This document shows positions 6,258 to 12,521 of a DNA stretch of 15,006 bases, piece by piece (within the stretch, counting starts at the first letter, position 1; each line of letters starts with the position of its first letter). The DNA lies in contig JBAROU010000199.1 in NCBI GenBank assembly GCA_049642385.1, forward strand, positions 1-15,006. Reading direction: 5' to 3'. Both the position numbers and the translations under genes were made by a program. Origin of the DNA: JBAROU01 sp049642385. Lineage in GTDB: Bacteria; Chloroflexota; Dehalococcoidia; DSTF01; RBG-16-68-14. Below the pieces are notes generated by a model. The model worked only from the letters and a program-made list of their open reading frames with translations. It was not told where the DNA came from and did no database searches.

Positions 6258-7472
6258 TCAGGTGATCGCGCCCTTCTCCTTGAGATCCGCGATCTCCTCC
6301 CATGAGACGCCCAGCTCCTGGAGGACCTCTTCCGTGTGCTGGCCCAGCTCCGGCGCGCCGCTCTTTGGCTCGACGATGCCGTTGTTGTACTGCACCGGGC
6401 TCGCGACGAGGCGTCCCTCCGGGCGTGTTGGGTTCTGAGGGAGGTAGCCGTTCGCCTCCGTCTGCACGTCGTTCGCCGCCTCAAGCGGCGTTTGGACCGC
6501 TGTCCAGACGCAGTCGTGCTCGGCGAGGCGGACAGCCCACGCGTCCTTCGTGCGCGAGGCGAACGTCTCGCGAATGAGCTTGCCCAGCTCATTGCGGTTC
6601 TCGGCGCGCGCATCGAAGGTGGCGTAGCGCGGGTCGGCGATGAGGTCCTCGCGCTCGAGCGCGTGGCAGAACTGCTCCCAATAGCGATCGCCCTGGAGCA
6701 TGTTGAGCATAATCATGCGCTTGTCGCTCGTCGTGTAGATGCCGACGAGGGGGTTGGGCGGCGCTTTCGCGCCGATGCCGACCGCGTCGCGCGGGTCTTT
6801 GCCGAGCATCGAGCTGGCGAGGACATCCGGCGCGAGCGCCCACATGCCGGAGTTGAGCAGCGAGAGATCGACGAGGCCACCCTTGCCCGTGACGGTGCGC
6901 CGGTAGAGCGCCGCCGCGATGCCGCCGGCCAGCGCCACACCGCTCATCACGTCCCCGAACGCCGCGCGCTGCATGACGAACGGTCCGCCCGGCGGGCTGA
7001 ACATGTGCGCGATGCCCGTGCGCGACCAGAAGGAGATCGCATCGAAGCCGGCGTTGGCGGCGTCAGGGCCGCGCTGGCCCTGGCCGTGGCCGCGCGCGTA
7101 GACCAGCCGCGGGTTCGCTGGCTGAAGGTCGTCGTAGGTGATCTTGAGACGTTCGCGCGCGGGCTCCAGGAAGCTCGTCAGGAAGACGTCCGCCTGAGCG
7201 ATCAGCCTGACGAAGACCTCGCGTCCGTCGTCGTGCGCCAGGTCGATGCCGATGCCGCGCTTGCCGCGGTTCATCTGCTCAACCATGTAGTTGTAGTCGC
7301 CGGTGCTGGCAATCAGCCCGCCCGCCATCAGTCCGCGCAGCGGGTCGCCGCGCTGCGGGTGCTCGACCTTGATCACCTCAGCGCCCCAGTCGGCGAGCAC
7401 GGCGCCGGCCGACGGGACGAAGCCCCACTCGGCCAGCTCGACGACCTTGGTGTTCTCGAGCAGCGGTTCCAT
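6258..7472 (-). CDS. Class III CoA-transferase (CaiB/BaiF family), single domain, 404 aa
   Basis: A complete family III CoA-transferase of normal length. The N-terminal Rossmann part reads 'VVELAEWGFVPSAGAVLADWGAEVIKVEHP' (10-39), followed by 'NRGKRGIGIDLAHDDGREVF'. The catalytic aspartate is Asp174 in 'AAFGDVMSG', followed by the expected helix ending 'AAALYRRTVTGKGG' and 'VDLSLL'. The C-terminal region has 'GIYTTSDKRMIML' and the usual 'ELGQHTEEVLQELG' ending. It follows the LLM oxidoreductase gene after only 5 nt and has no clear ribosome binding site, so it is probably translated by coupling. It likely gives CoA thioesters of an acid released upstream in the pathway; donor and acceptor acids cannot be named. 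Unlike the fused protein at 113-2674, its active site is intact. Confidence 0.95.
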   Translation of the reverse strand: MEPLLENTKVVELAEWGFVPSAGAVLADWGAEVIKVEHPQRGDPLRGLMAGGLIASTGDYNYMVEQMNRGKRGIGIDLAHDDGREVFVRLIAQADVFLTSFLEPARERLKITYDDLQPANPRLVYARGHGQGQRGPDAANAGFDAISFWSRTGIAHMFSPPGGPFVMQRAAFGDVMSGVALAGGIAAALYRRTVTGKGGLVDLSLLNSGMWALAPDVLASSMLGKDPRDAVGIGAKAPPNPLVGIYTTSDKRMIMLNMLQGDRYWEQFCHALEREDLIADPRYATFDARAENRNELGKLIRETFASRTKDAWAVRLAEHDCVWTAVQTPLEAANDVQTEANGYLPQNPTRPEGRLVASPVQYNNGIVEPKSGAPELGQHTEEVLQELGVSWEEIADLKEKGAIT

Positions 7473-7477
7473 GGTTG

Positions 7478-8551
7478 CTATGACGTGGCGACGCCTTGCT
7501 TGCGCAGCTGCGGCATCACTTTAGATGCCATCAGCTCCATGCTGCGGAGCACCTTCTTCTGGGACAGGCCGCCGATGCGCGTCCAGGCAAGGTAGTCCGT
7601 GAAGCCGCACAGGTCGCTCATCTCGCCGATCTGCTGCACAACTTCGTCCGGGCTGCCGCAGATGACGGCGCCCGCCTTGACGACGTTGTCCCACTCGGCG
7701 AGGTGGAGCACGTCGCGAATCTGCGTGTACAGCTCGAACGTGGGCACGGCGGGCTGGCCCTTGGCTGGCGCGATGTACTTCCCCAACGTGCGGAAGTACC
7801 ACATGACACCTTCCTTGAAGTCGTTGAGCGCCTCCTCCTTCGAGTCGGCCACGTAGGTCATGCTCAGCGCCGCGATGCGGGCGGCCTTCGGGTCGCGGCC
7901 GTGATCGCGTAGCGCCTGCCGATACTCCTCGATCTGCCCCGCGCCGGTCTGGACGTTGAAACCGAAGATCGGCGCGCACAGCAGGTTCAGCCCGTAGCGT
8001 CCACACAACTCGAACGTCTGCGGCGAGAGCGAGGCCATCCAGATCGGTGGGTGAGGTTGCTGCACGGGGCGTGGGTACACGCTCAGATCGTCAAACTTGT
8101 AGAACTGCCCATCGTAGCTAAACGATTCGTTGCTCCAGACCCCTTCGATGACCTCGACGCACTCGCGATAGATGTCACGCGAGCGCGATTGGTCGATGCC
8201 ATAGCCCGCGTACTCGTGCGGTTGGTAGCCGCGCCCGATGCCCAGGTCGACACGGCCGTTGGAGATCACATCGAGGAAGGCGTAGTCTTCGGCGACGCGC
8301 ACCGGGTGGTTGAGGGGCAGCACGACCACGCCCGTGCCCAGGCGGATGCGCTTGGTCCGCGCCGCAAGCGCAGCCAGCACAAGCGACGGCGTGGCACAGT
8401 GGCCGTACTCGCGGAAGTGGTGCTCGGCCGGCCACACGGAGTCGAAGCCGAAGTCCTCGGCGCGCAGCATGATGTCGAACTGCTCGTCGATCAGCTCCTT
8501 CTCGGTGCGATCGCCGGGGTTCTCGAAGAGCTGAAGCAGGCCGAAGTCCAC
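7478..8551 (-). CDS. LLM-class flavin-dependent oxidoreductase (luciferase-like monooxygenase), 357 aa
   Basis: A TIM-barrel bacterial luciferase-like protein (PF00296) using reduced FMN or F420. Visible hallmarks are 'MDFGLLQLFENP' at the N-terminus, 'AEDFGFDSVWPAEHHF' (31-46), 'RIRLGTGVVVLPLNHPVRVAED' (68-89), 'NGRVDLGIGRGY' (about 98-109) and 'PPIWMASLSP'. Relatives oxidise alkanes, alkanesulfonates, cyclic ketones or other recalcitrant carbon; 'EHHF' and 'LPLNHPVRVAE' are typical of the monooxygenase branch. The start is the GTG at 8551, with GAGGGAG 7 nt upstream. The gene leads a two-gene unit with the CoA-transferase 5 nt downstream and is driven by a promoter back to back with that of the plus-strand amidohydrolase. 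No dedicated flavin reductase is visible in the window. Whether it is FMN- or F420-dependent cannot be decided by eye. Confidence 0.95.
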   Translation of the reverse strand: MDFGLLQLFENPGDRTEKELIDEQFDIMLRAEDFGFDSVWPAEHHFREYGHCATPSLVLAALAARTKRIRLGTGVVVLPLNHPVRVAEDYAFLDVISNGRVDLGIGRGYQPHEYAGYGIDQSRSRDIYRECVEVIEGVWSNESFSYDGQFYKFDDLSVYPRPVQQPHPPIWMASLSPQTFELCGRYGLNLLCAPIFGFNVQTGAGQIEEYRQALRDHGRDPKAARIAALSMTYVADSKEEALNDFKEGVMWYFRTLGKYIAPAKGQPAVPTFELYTQIRDVLHLAEWDNVVKAGAVICGSPDEVVQQIGEMSDLCGFTDYLAWTRIGGLSQKKVLRSMELMASKVMPQLRKQGVATS

Positions 8552-8623
8552 GAAGACGCTCCCTCATGGTGGAGGCGCGGCGCGGTTAGCACCGGTCAGC
8601 GCGCGGTGTCCACCAGCGCCGCA

Positions 8624-8653
8624 AGCGTAGCAGCGAGTTCTTTGCGCTGTCAA
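8624..8653 (-). promoter_or_regulatory. Promoter of the LLM oxidoreductase / CoA-transferase operon
   Basis: On the minus strand, a perfect TTGACA (8653-8648) and TACGCT (8629-8624) are 18 bp apart. The leader to the GTG at 8551 is about 65 nt. The -35 box lies in the left arm of the inverted repeat 8646-8680. Confidence 0.65.
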
Positions 8654-8680
8654 GACGAGCGGGCCGTTCTGCTTGACAGC
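8646..8680. repeat. Perfect 9-bp inverted repeat carrying two divergent -35 boxes
   Basis: GCTGTCAAG (8646-8654) and CTTGACAGC (8672-8680) are mirror images separated by 17 bp. Each arm contains a perfect TTGACA reading outwards. Symmetry extends beyond the hexamers (one base inside, two outside), so it may also be a regulator site. Centre-to-centre spacing of the arms is 26 bp, close to 2.5 helical turns. Confidence 0.6.
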
Positions 8681-8701
8681 TTCCAGGGGCGGGGATAAGC
8701 T
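8673..8701 (+). promoter_or_regulatory. Promoter of the second amidohydrolase
   Basis: TTGACA (8673-8678) and TAAGCT (8696-8701) are separated by 17 bp, an excellent sigma70-type match. The predicted start near 8708 gives a leader of about 55 nt to the TTG at 8763. It also shows that in-frame start codons before about 8708 cannot be used from this promoter. Confidence 0.7.
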
Positions 8702-8749
8702 GTGGTCGCTCGACAACATGATTCGTCCCACGCTACGTATCATGCGTGG

Positions 8750-8756
8750 AAGGAGG
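8750..8756 (+). promoter_or_regulatory. Ribosome binding site that fixes the second amidohydrolase start
   Basis: AAGGAGG, a near-perfect Shine-Dalgarno sequence, 6 nt before the TTG at 8763. The upstream in-frame ATGs at 8718 and 8742 have no comparable site. Confidence 0.75.
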
Positions 8757-8762
8757 CATCAA

Positions 8763-9962
8763 TTGGCCGCGACAGCGATAGATCCGTATCCGCTCAAAGC
8801 GGTGGTGGGCGACGCGAGGGTGATCGACGTCGACACGCACTACACGGAGCCGCCTGACCTCTGGACGTCACGCGCGCCCGCCGCGCTGAAAGACAAAGTG
8901 CCGTATATGAAGACCATCGATGGCCAGAGCCTCTGGTTCGTTGAAGGCGACCGGCCCTGGGGCGGCGTCGGTACGACCGTCGTCGGCGTGGGCGGCCAGA
9001 AGTTCCGAGGGAAGCTGAGCCTCGCATCGTTCGAGGAGATGGACCGGGCCGCTTACGAAGTGAAGCCGCGCCTCGAGGTGATGGACCGCATGGGCGTTTG
9101 GGCCCAGATCGTTTACCCGAACGCCTGCGGCTTCGGCGCGACGAAGTTCCTGAGCATCTCGGACAAGGAGTTGCAGTTCGAGTGCGTGCGCCTGTACAAC
9201 GACGCCGTCGCCGAGTGGCAGAAGGACTCCGGCGACCGGCTGTTCCCGCAGGGTCTGCTCCCGTTCTGGAATATGGAAGCGACCTTGAAGGAAGCACGGC
9301 GCATTAAGGAAGACCTCCATCTCACCGGCGTGACATTGACGGACCGCCCCGAGGTGTTCGACCTGCCGGATTATGGCCAGCCGTACTGGGAGCCGTTCTT
9401 CGAGCTGATGAACGATCTGCAACTTCCGCTCGACTTCCACATTGGTTCTGGCATGAAGAGCTTTGTGCTGGACGACTGGGCCTGGCGATCGTTGGGGCCG
9501 CAGCGCAAGCTCGCGTCGATCGCGACGCTGATGTACATGTCGAACGCGTACATGATCAACTCGTTCATGCTCAGCGGCGTGCTCGATCGCTATCGCAACC
9601 TTAAGCTCGTTTCGGTGGAGAGCGGGTGTGGCTGGATCCCGTTCATCTTGGAAGCGTGCGAATACCAGTGGGAGGAGATGGCACCGGACGAGGCAAAGGA
9701 GCTGGAGCGCCGCCCGACCGAGTACTTCCGTGACCACATCTACGCCACGTTCTGGTTCGAGGACTTTGGCGTGAAGCACTTCATCGAGTCGATCGGCCCG
9801 AACAACCTGCTGTTTGAGACCGACTTCCCGCACCCCACCTGCCTGTACCCCGAGTCGCAGGCGCACCTGGCGCAGGTCCTCGAGCGGTTGGAGCCCGATG
9901 TGCGGCAGCGGGTCGTGCAGGACAATGCCCTCGCGATCTATAAGCTGCCAATGCCGGCGTAG
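8763..9962 (+). CDS. Amidohydrolase-2 family metal-dependent hydrolase/decarboxylase, 399 aa
   Basis: A second member of the ACMSD-like Amidohydro_2 family, distinct from 2770-4050 but with the same layout: 'VIDVDTHYTEPPDLW' (20-34, metal ligands Asp/His26), 'LDFHIGSG' (barrel His), 'VESGCGWIPFILE', and 'FETDFPHPTCLYP' with the catalytic Asp. The C-terminus ends normally at 'NALAIYKLP' with no basic tail. The start is TTG 8763, chosen for its strong ribosome binding site; an upstream extension would begin inside the promoter. It is transcribed divergently from the LLM/CoA-transferase unit and closed by a good intrinsic terminator, so it is a single-gene transcript. Such enzymes decarboxylate or hydrolyse aromatic or ring-cleavage acids; the substrate here is unknown. 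Two paralogues beside P450 and CoA-transferases suggest successive or parallel steps on one substrate class. Confidence 0.93.
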   Translation: MAATAIDPYPLKAVVGDARVIDVDTHYTEPPDLWTSRAPAALKDKVPYMKTIDGQSLWFVEGDRPWGGVGTTVVGVGGQKFRGKLSLASFEEMDRAAYEVKPRLEVMDRMGVWAQIVYPNACGFGATKFLSISDKELQFECVRLYNDAVAEWQKDSGDRLFPQGLLPFWNMEATLKEARRIKEDLHLTGVTLTDRPEVFDLPDYGQPYWEPFFELMNDLQLPLDFHIGSGMKSFVLDDWAWRSLGPQRKLASIATLMYMSNAYMINSFMLSGVLDRYRNLKLVSVESGCGWIPFILEACEYQWEEMAPDEAKELERRPTEYFRDHIYATFWFEDFGVKHFIESIGPNNLLFETDFPHPTCLYPESQAHLAQVLERLEPDVRQRVVQDNALAIYKLPMPA

Positions 9963-9987
9963 GGTAGGGGACAACGAGATCATGAGA

Positions 9988-10019
9988 GGCCGCCTCGTTC
10001 GAGGCGGCCCTTTCGTTTC
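9988..10019 (+). terminator. Intrinsic terminator after the second amidohydrolase
   Basis: A 9-bp perfect stem GGCCGCCTC/GAGGCGGCC with a GTTC loop (9988-10009) is followed by a T-rich stretch (CTTTCGTTTCGTT). It lies 26 nt past the stop codon. Confidence 0.85.
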
Positions 10020-10030
10020 GTTCTGGCGGC

Positions 10031-10059
10031 TTTCGGTCGCATCGCCCGTCCGGTTTAAT
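10031..10059 (+). promoter_or_regulatory. Possible promoter of the DUF35 / thiolase-like pair
   Basis: TTTCGG (10031-10036) and TTTAAT (10054-10059) are 17 bp apart. The -35 is weak. Position fits: just after the terminator and about 25 bp before the DUF35 start codon, which has GAGGAG 5 nt upstream. Confidence 0.4.
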
Positions 10060-10084
10060 CGAGCTGCGCTTTTGAGGAGCGAGC

Positions 10085-10510
10085 ATGACGTCTGAGCCGA
10101 ACACGATCCCCAAACCGGCGCCTTCGCCCAACGAGATCACGCGCTTCTTCTGGGACGCCGCGCGCGAGCACAAGCTCGTCATCCAGCGCTGCGACGACTG
10201 TGGCTATTACATCCACTGGCCGCAGGTCGTCTGTCCGCGCTGCCAGTCGGATCGCCTCCGTCCCGCCGAGGTGAGCGGTAGAGGAACGGTCTACTCGTTC
10301 ACGATCGTTCACCACGTCTTCCACCCGGGCTTTGAATCGCCCTATAACCTCGCGATCGTAGAGCTCGAAGAGCAGGCCGGGCTGCGCTTGCTGACGAACA
10401 TCCTGGACTGCCCGAACGATGCTCTGCGCGTCGGCATGCCGGTCGAGGTGACGTTCGAGGACCGTGACGGCTACGCGCTGCCCCAGTTCCGCCCCAGGAG
10501 CGACGGGTGA
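10085..10510 (+). CDS. DUF35 / Zn-ribbon OB-fold protein, probable acyl-CoA-binding partner of the thiolase-like protein, 141 aa
   Basis: A small two-part protein: an N-terminal helix ('FFWDAAREHKLVIQR', 21-35), a zinc ribbon with Cys36, Cys39, Cys50 and Cys53 (CDDCG, CPRCQ), then an OB fold (about 62-130: 'GRGTVYSFTIVHH', 'PYNLAIVELEE', 'LRLLTNI', 'VGMPVEVTFE'). This is the DUF35/OB_aCoA family. Members bind acyl-CoA and act as obligate partners of SCP-x-like thiolase folds; the steroid retro-aldolase ChsH2-Ltp2 is the best-known case. Here it overlaps the thiolase-like gene by 4 nt (GTGA), strong support for a 1:1 complex. Length is typical of a stand-alone DUF35 protein rather than one fused to a MaoC-like hydratase. 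Cytoplasmic; no signal peptide. Confidence 0.93.
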   Translation: MTSEPNTIPKPAPSPNEITRFFWDAAREHKLVIQRCDDCGYYIHWPQVVCPRCQSDRLRPAEVSGRGTVYSFTIVHHVFHPGFESPYNLAIVELEEQAGLRLLTNILDCPNDALRVGMPVEVTFEDRDGYALPQFRPRSDG

Positions 10511-11673
10511 GCGCCGGGCGACCGGTCGCGGTCGTTGGCGTCGGTATCTCGCCGATCCTGCGCGATGGTAACGAGCCGGTCGAGCGCCTCGCCGTCAGCG
10601 CGTGCAAGAACGCCGTCGCCGACGCAGGCGTGGCGTCAGCGGACATCGACGGCGTGTTTCAGTACTCGTTCGGCTGGGACTCGCCCGACTGCCACTACAT
10701 GCAGCAAGCGCTCGGCATCCCGGACCTCGCCGCGTACGGCGATATCGGTGCGATGGGGCCGTCCGGCCTCGCCGGCGCGCTCGATGGCATTACCGCCGTG
10801 GCGTCCGGTGCGTGCGAGACGGCACTCGTGTTCCGCGCGATCTCGCAGGCGGCGGGCCATACCGGCTCCGCGCGCGGGATGGGCGGCGGCGGGCCCATCG
10901 GCGCGATGGGTGAGTTCCTGGAGTTCACGCTGCCCTACGGCCACTTCCCGATCATCCCGACCATCGCCATGATGATGCAGCGTCGCATCGCCGAGCTCGG
11001 CGGCTCGATCGAAGACTATGGCGCGATCGCGGTGAACGCGCGCACGTGGGCGGCGCTGAACGAGCGTGCTGTCCTGCGCGAGCCGATCACCATGGACGAT
11101 TACCTCTCGTCGCGCGTGCTCGCCGAGCCGCTGCACCTGCTCGACTGCGACTACCCCGTGAGCGGCGCGTGCGCGGCGATTATCACGACAGCGGAACGCG
11201 CGCGTGATCTACCGAAGCAGCCCATCGTCGTCGACGCGTTCGCCTACGCGACGGGCCCGCGTCCGGACTGGATCCAGGCGGAGGACTTCATGTACGGCGC
11301 GACGCGCCGCTGCGCCGACCGACTTTGGAACCGCGCGTCCGTTATGGCGAACGACATCGACGTGGCGCTACTGTACGACGGCTTCACGCACATCGCCATC
11401 TCGTGGATTGAGGCGCTGGGCTTCTGCGGCATTGGAGAGGCGGGCGACTTCCTCGAAGGCGGGCGTCGCATCGGGCCGGGCGGTGCGCTGCCGCTGAACA
11501 CCCACGGCGGGCAGCTCGCGGCGGGCAGGCTGCATGGCCTGGCGCACCTCGTCGAAGCGGTACAGCAGCTCCGGGGTGAGTGCAGCGAGCGTCAGGTGCC
11601 GGACGCCCGCGTCGCGGTCGTGACGAACGGGCAGGGGCCCCAGTGCGGCGCGCTCGTCCTACGCGCGGACTGA
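10507..11673 (+). CDS. Thiolase-like protein (SCP-x/Ltp2 type) without the nucleophilic cysteine, 388 aa
   Basis: Thiolase fold of the lipid-transfer/SCP-x branch: 'VAVVGVGISPI' strand (7-17), 'NAVADAGVASADIDGV' (35-50), 'DCDYPVSGACAAIITT' (213-228), 'LPLNTHGGQLAAGRLHG' (328-344) and 'EAVQQLRG' (350-357). In true thiolases the helix start reads 'CxSG'; here it is 'GAMGPSGLAG' (81-90), with no Cys at the nucleophile position. The usual GHP motif is replaced by 'GRLHG'. Loss of these residues together with a DUF35 partner is the pattern of Ltp2-type retro-aldolases, which split a beta-hydroxyacyl-CoA into a ketone or aldehyde plus a shorter CoA ester. The start is the GTG at 10507, in a GTGA overlap with the DUF35 stop. 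Aldolase function is an inference; a non-catalytic scaffold role is the alternative. Confidence 0.93.
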   Translation: MSAGRPVAVVGVGISPILRDGNEPVERLAVSACKNAVADAGVASADIDGVFQYSFGWDSPDCHYMQQALGIPDLAAYGDIGAMGPSGLAGALDGITAVASGACETALVFRAISQAAGHTGSARGMGGGGPIGAMGEFLEFTLPYGHFPIIPTIAMMMQRRIAELGGSIEDYGAIAVNARTWAALNERAVLREPITMDDYLSSRVLAEPLHLLDCDYPVSGACAAIITTAERARDLPKQPIVVDAFAYATGPRPDWIQAEDFMYGATRRCADRLWNRASVMANDIDVALLYDGFTHIAISWIEALGFCGIGEAGDFLEGGRRIGPGGALPLNTHGGQLAAGRLHGLAHLVEAVQQLRGECSERQVPDARVAVVTNGQGPQCGALVLRAD

Positions 11674-11689
11674 GAGCAGCCGCTCGTCG

Positions 11690-12472
11690 TTACTGCCACT
11701 TCGGCTCGCGCTTCTCCATCCACGCGCGCGGCCCTTCGATCGAGTCCGGATGGCCGCGCAGGCTGGCGCTTCGTTTGAGTGATGCTGCGACCGCTTCGCT
11801 CAGCGGTAGCTCCAGCGTTTCCCACATGGTGCGCAGCGCCTGCTCTACCGCCGCCGGCGAGTTCGCCGCGATCTTGTTCGCGATGTCGAGTGCAGCGTCC
11901 AACAGCGCGTCGGGCGAGGTGACCTCGCTCACGAGGCCGAGTCGCAGCGCCCTCTGTGCGTCGATCGCTTCGTGGCGGCCGGCGATCAGCATGCGCATCA
12001 CCGCCTCGAATGGGATCTTGCGCGCAAGCACCACCGGCCCCACCGGCGCCAGGATGCCCAGGCTCACGCCGGTGTTCGAGAAGCGCGCGTTCTCCGACGC
12101 GACGACGACGTCGCTATCGCCGACGAACATCAGCCCTCCACCGATGCAGTGTCCGTTGACGGCGCCGATGATCGGCTTCCAAACGTCGTTCTGGCGGCCG
12201 GTGACGCGCAGCTCCATCGGGTCGCCGTCTTCTGAGCCGCGTCCGCCTGAGGCGGACATCTCGGGGTCGCGCAGGTCCACGCCGGTGCAGAAGTAGCGGT
12301 CGCCCGCGCCCGTGAAGACGATCGCGCGCACGTCGCGGTCGTCCTTCGCGGCCTGCCACGCCTCGGGCAGCTCCTGCCGCATCGCTTTGAAGCTCAGCGC
12401 GTTCGCGCTCTGCGGCCGGTCGAGTGTGATGATGGCGACGTGGTCGCGCTTCTCGTAGCGGACATCGGGCAT
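11690..12472 (-). CDS. Crotonase-fold (enoyl-CoA hydratase/isomerase family) protein, 260 aa
   Basis: Crotonase superfamily member acting on acyl-CoA. The oxyanion-hole segments are intact: 'GDRYFCTGVDL' (57-67) and 'GAVNGHCIGGGLMF' (103-116). So are the 'RFSNTGVSLGILAPVG' region and the normal C-terminus 'SIEGPRAWMEKREPKW'. The two glutamates used by classical hydratases are absent: the Glu144 position is Gly135 (FSNTGV) and the Glu164 position is Arg160 (VMRMLIAG). It should therefore not be called a simple enoyl-CoA hydratase; isomerase, hydrolase, lyase or ring-opening chemistry are possible. The start is ATG 12472 with GGAGGAAG 8 nt upstream; a longer in-frame reading to 12835 would overlap the dehydrogenase gene and is rejected. 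The loop at about 72-84 (SASGGRGSEDGD) contains a short palindrome. It lies 49 nt after the acyl-CoA dehydrogenase, likely co-transcribed. Its stop is 16 nt from the convergent thiolase-like gene. Confidence 0.93.
   Translation of the reverse strand: MPDVRYEKRDHVAIITLDRPQSANALSFKAMRQELPEAWQAAKDDRDVRAIVFTGAGDRYFCTGVDLRDPEMSASGGRGSEDGDPMELRVTGRQNDVWKPIIGAVNGHCIGGGLMFVGDSDVVVASENARFSNTGVSLGILAPVGPVVLARKIPFEAVMRMLIAGRHEAIDAQRALRLGLVSEVTSPDALLDAALDIANKIAANSPAAVEQALRTMWETLELPLSEAVAASLKRSASLRGHPDSIEGPRAWMEKREPKWQ
12241..12257. repeat. Short palindrome inside the crotonase gene
   Basis: GTCCGCC-TGA-GGCGGAC, a perfect 7-bp stem with a 3-nt loop, encodes part of a Gly/Ser-rich surface loop (residues about 72-77). 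Its core TGAGGCGG is shared, in the opposite orientation, with the palindrome at 741-754, hinting at a common small repeat family. Confidence 0.4.
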
Positions 12473-12521
12473 AGGCGTATCTTCCTCCGGGAACGGTCGC
12501 ACCAGTGTAACGCAGCGAACG

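Noticed and set aside
6136..6303. N-terminal extension of the PAS-LuxR regulator to 6303
   Set aside because: It overlaps the 3' end of the CoA-transferase gene, has no family similarity and no ribosome binding site; TTG 6135 is better supported.
6336..7595. A 419-codon open frame on the plus strand across the CoA-transferase and the end of the LLM gene
   Set aside because: It is antisense to two well-supported genes, crosses their boundary, and its Arg/Val/Ala/Asp composition is typical of a GC-rich shadow frame.
8868..9983. A 371-codon open frame on the minus strand opposite the second amidohydrolase
   Set aside because: The plus-strand frame encodes a clear amidohydrolase with metal motifs, promoter, ribosome binding site and terminator. 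The antisense frame is Arg/Leu/Val-rich with no recognisable domain, as expected from high-GC codon bias.
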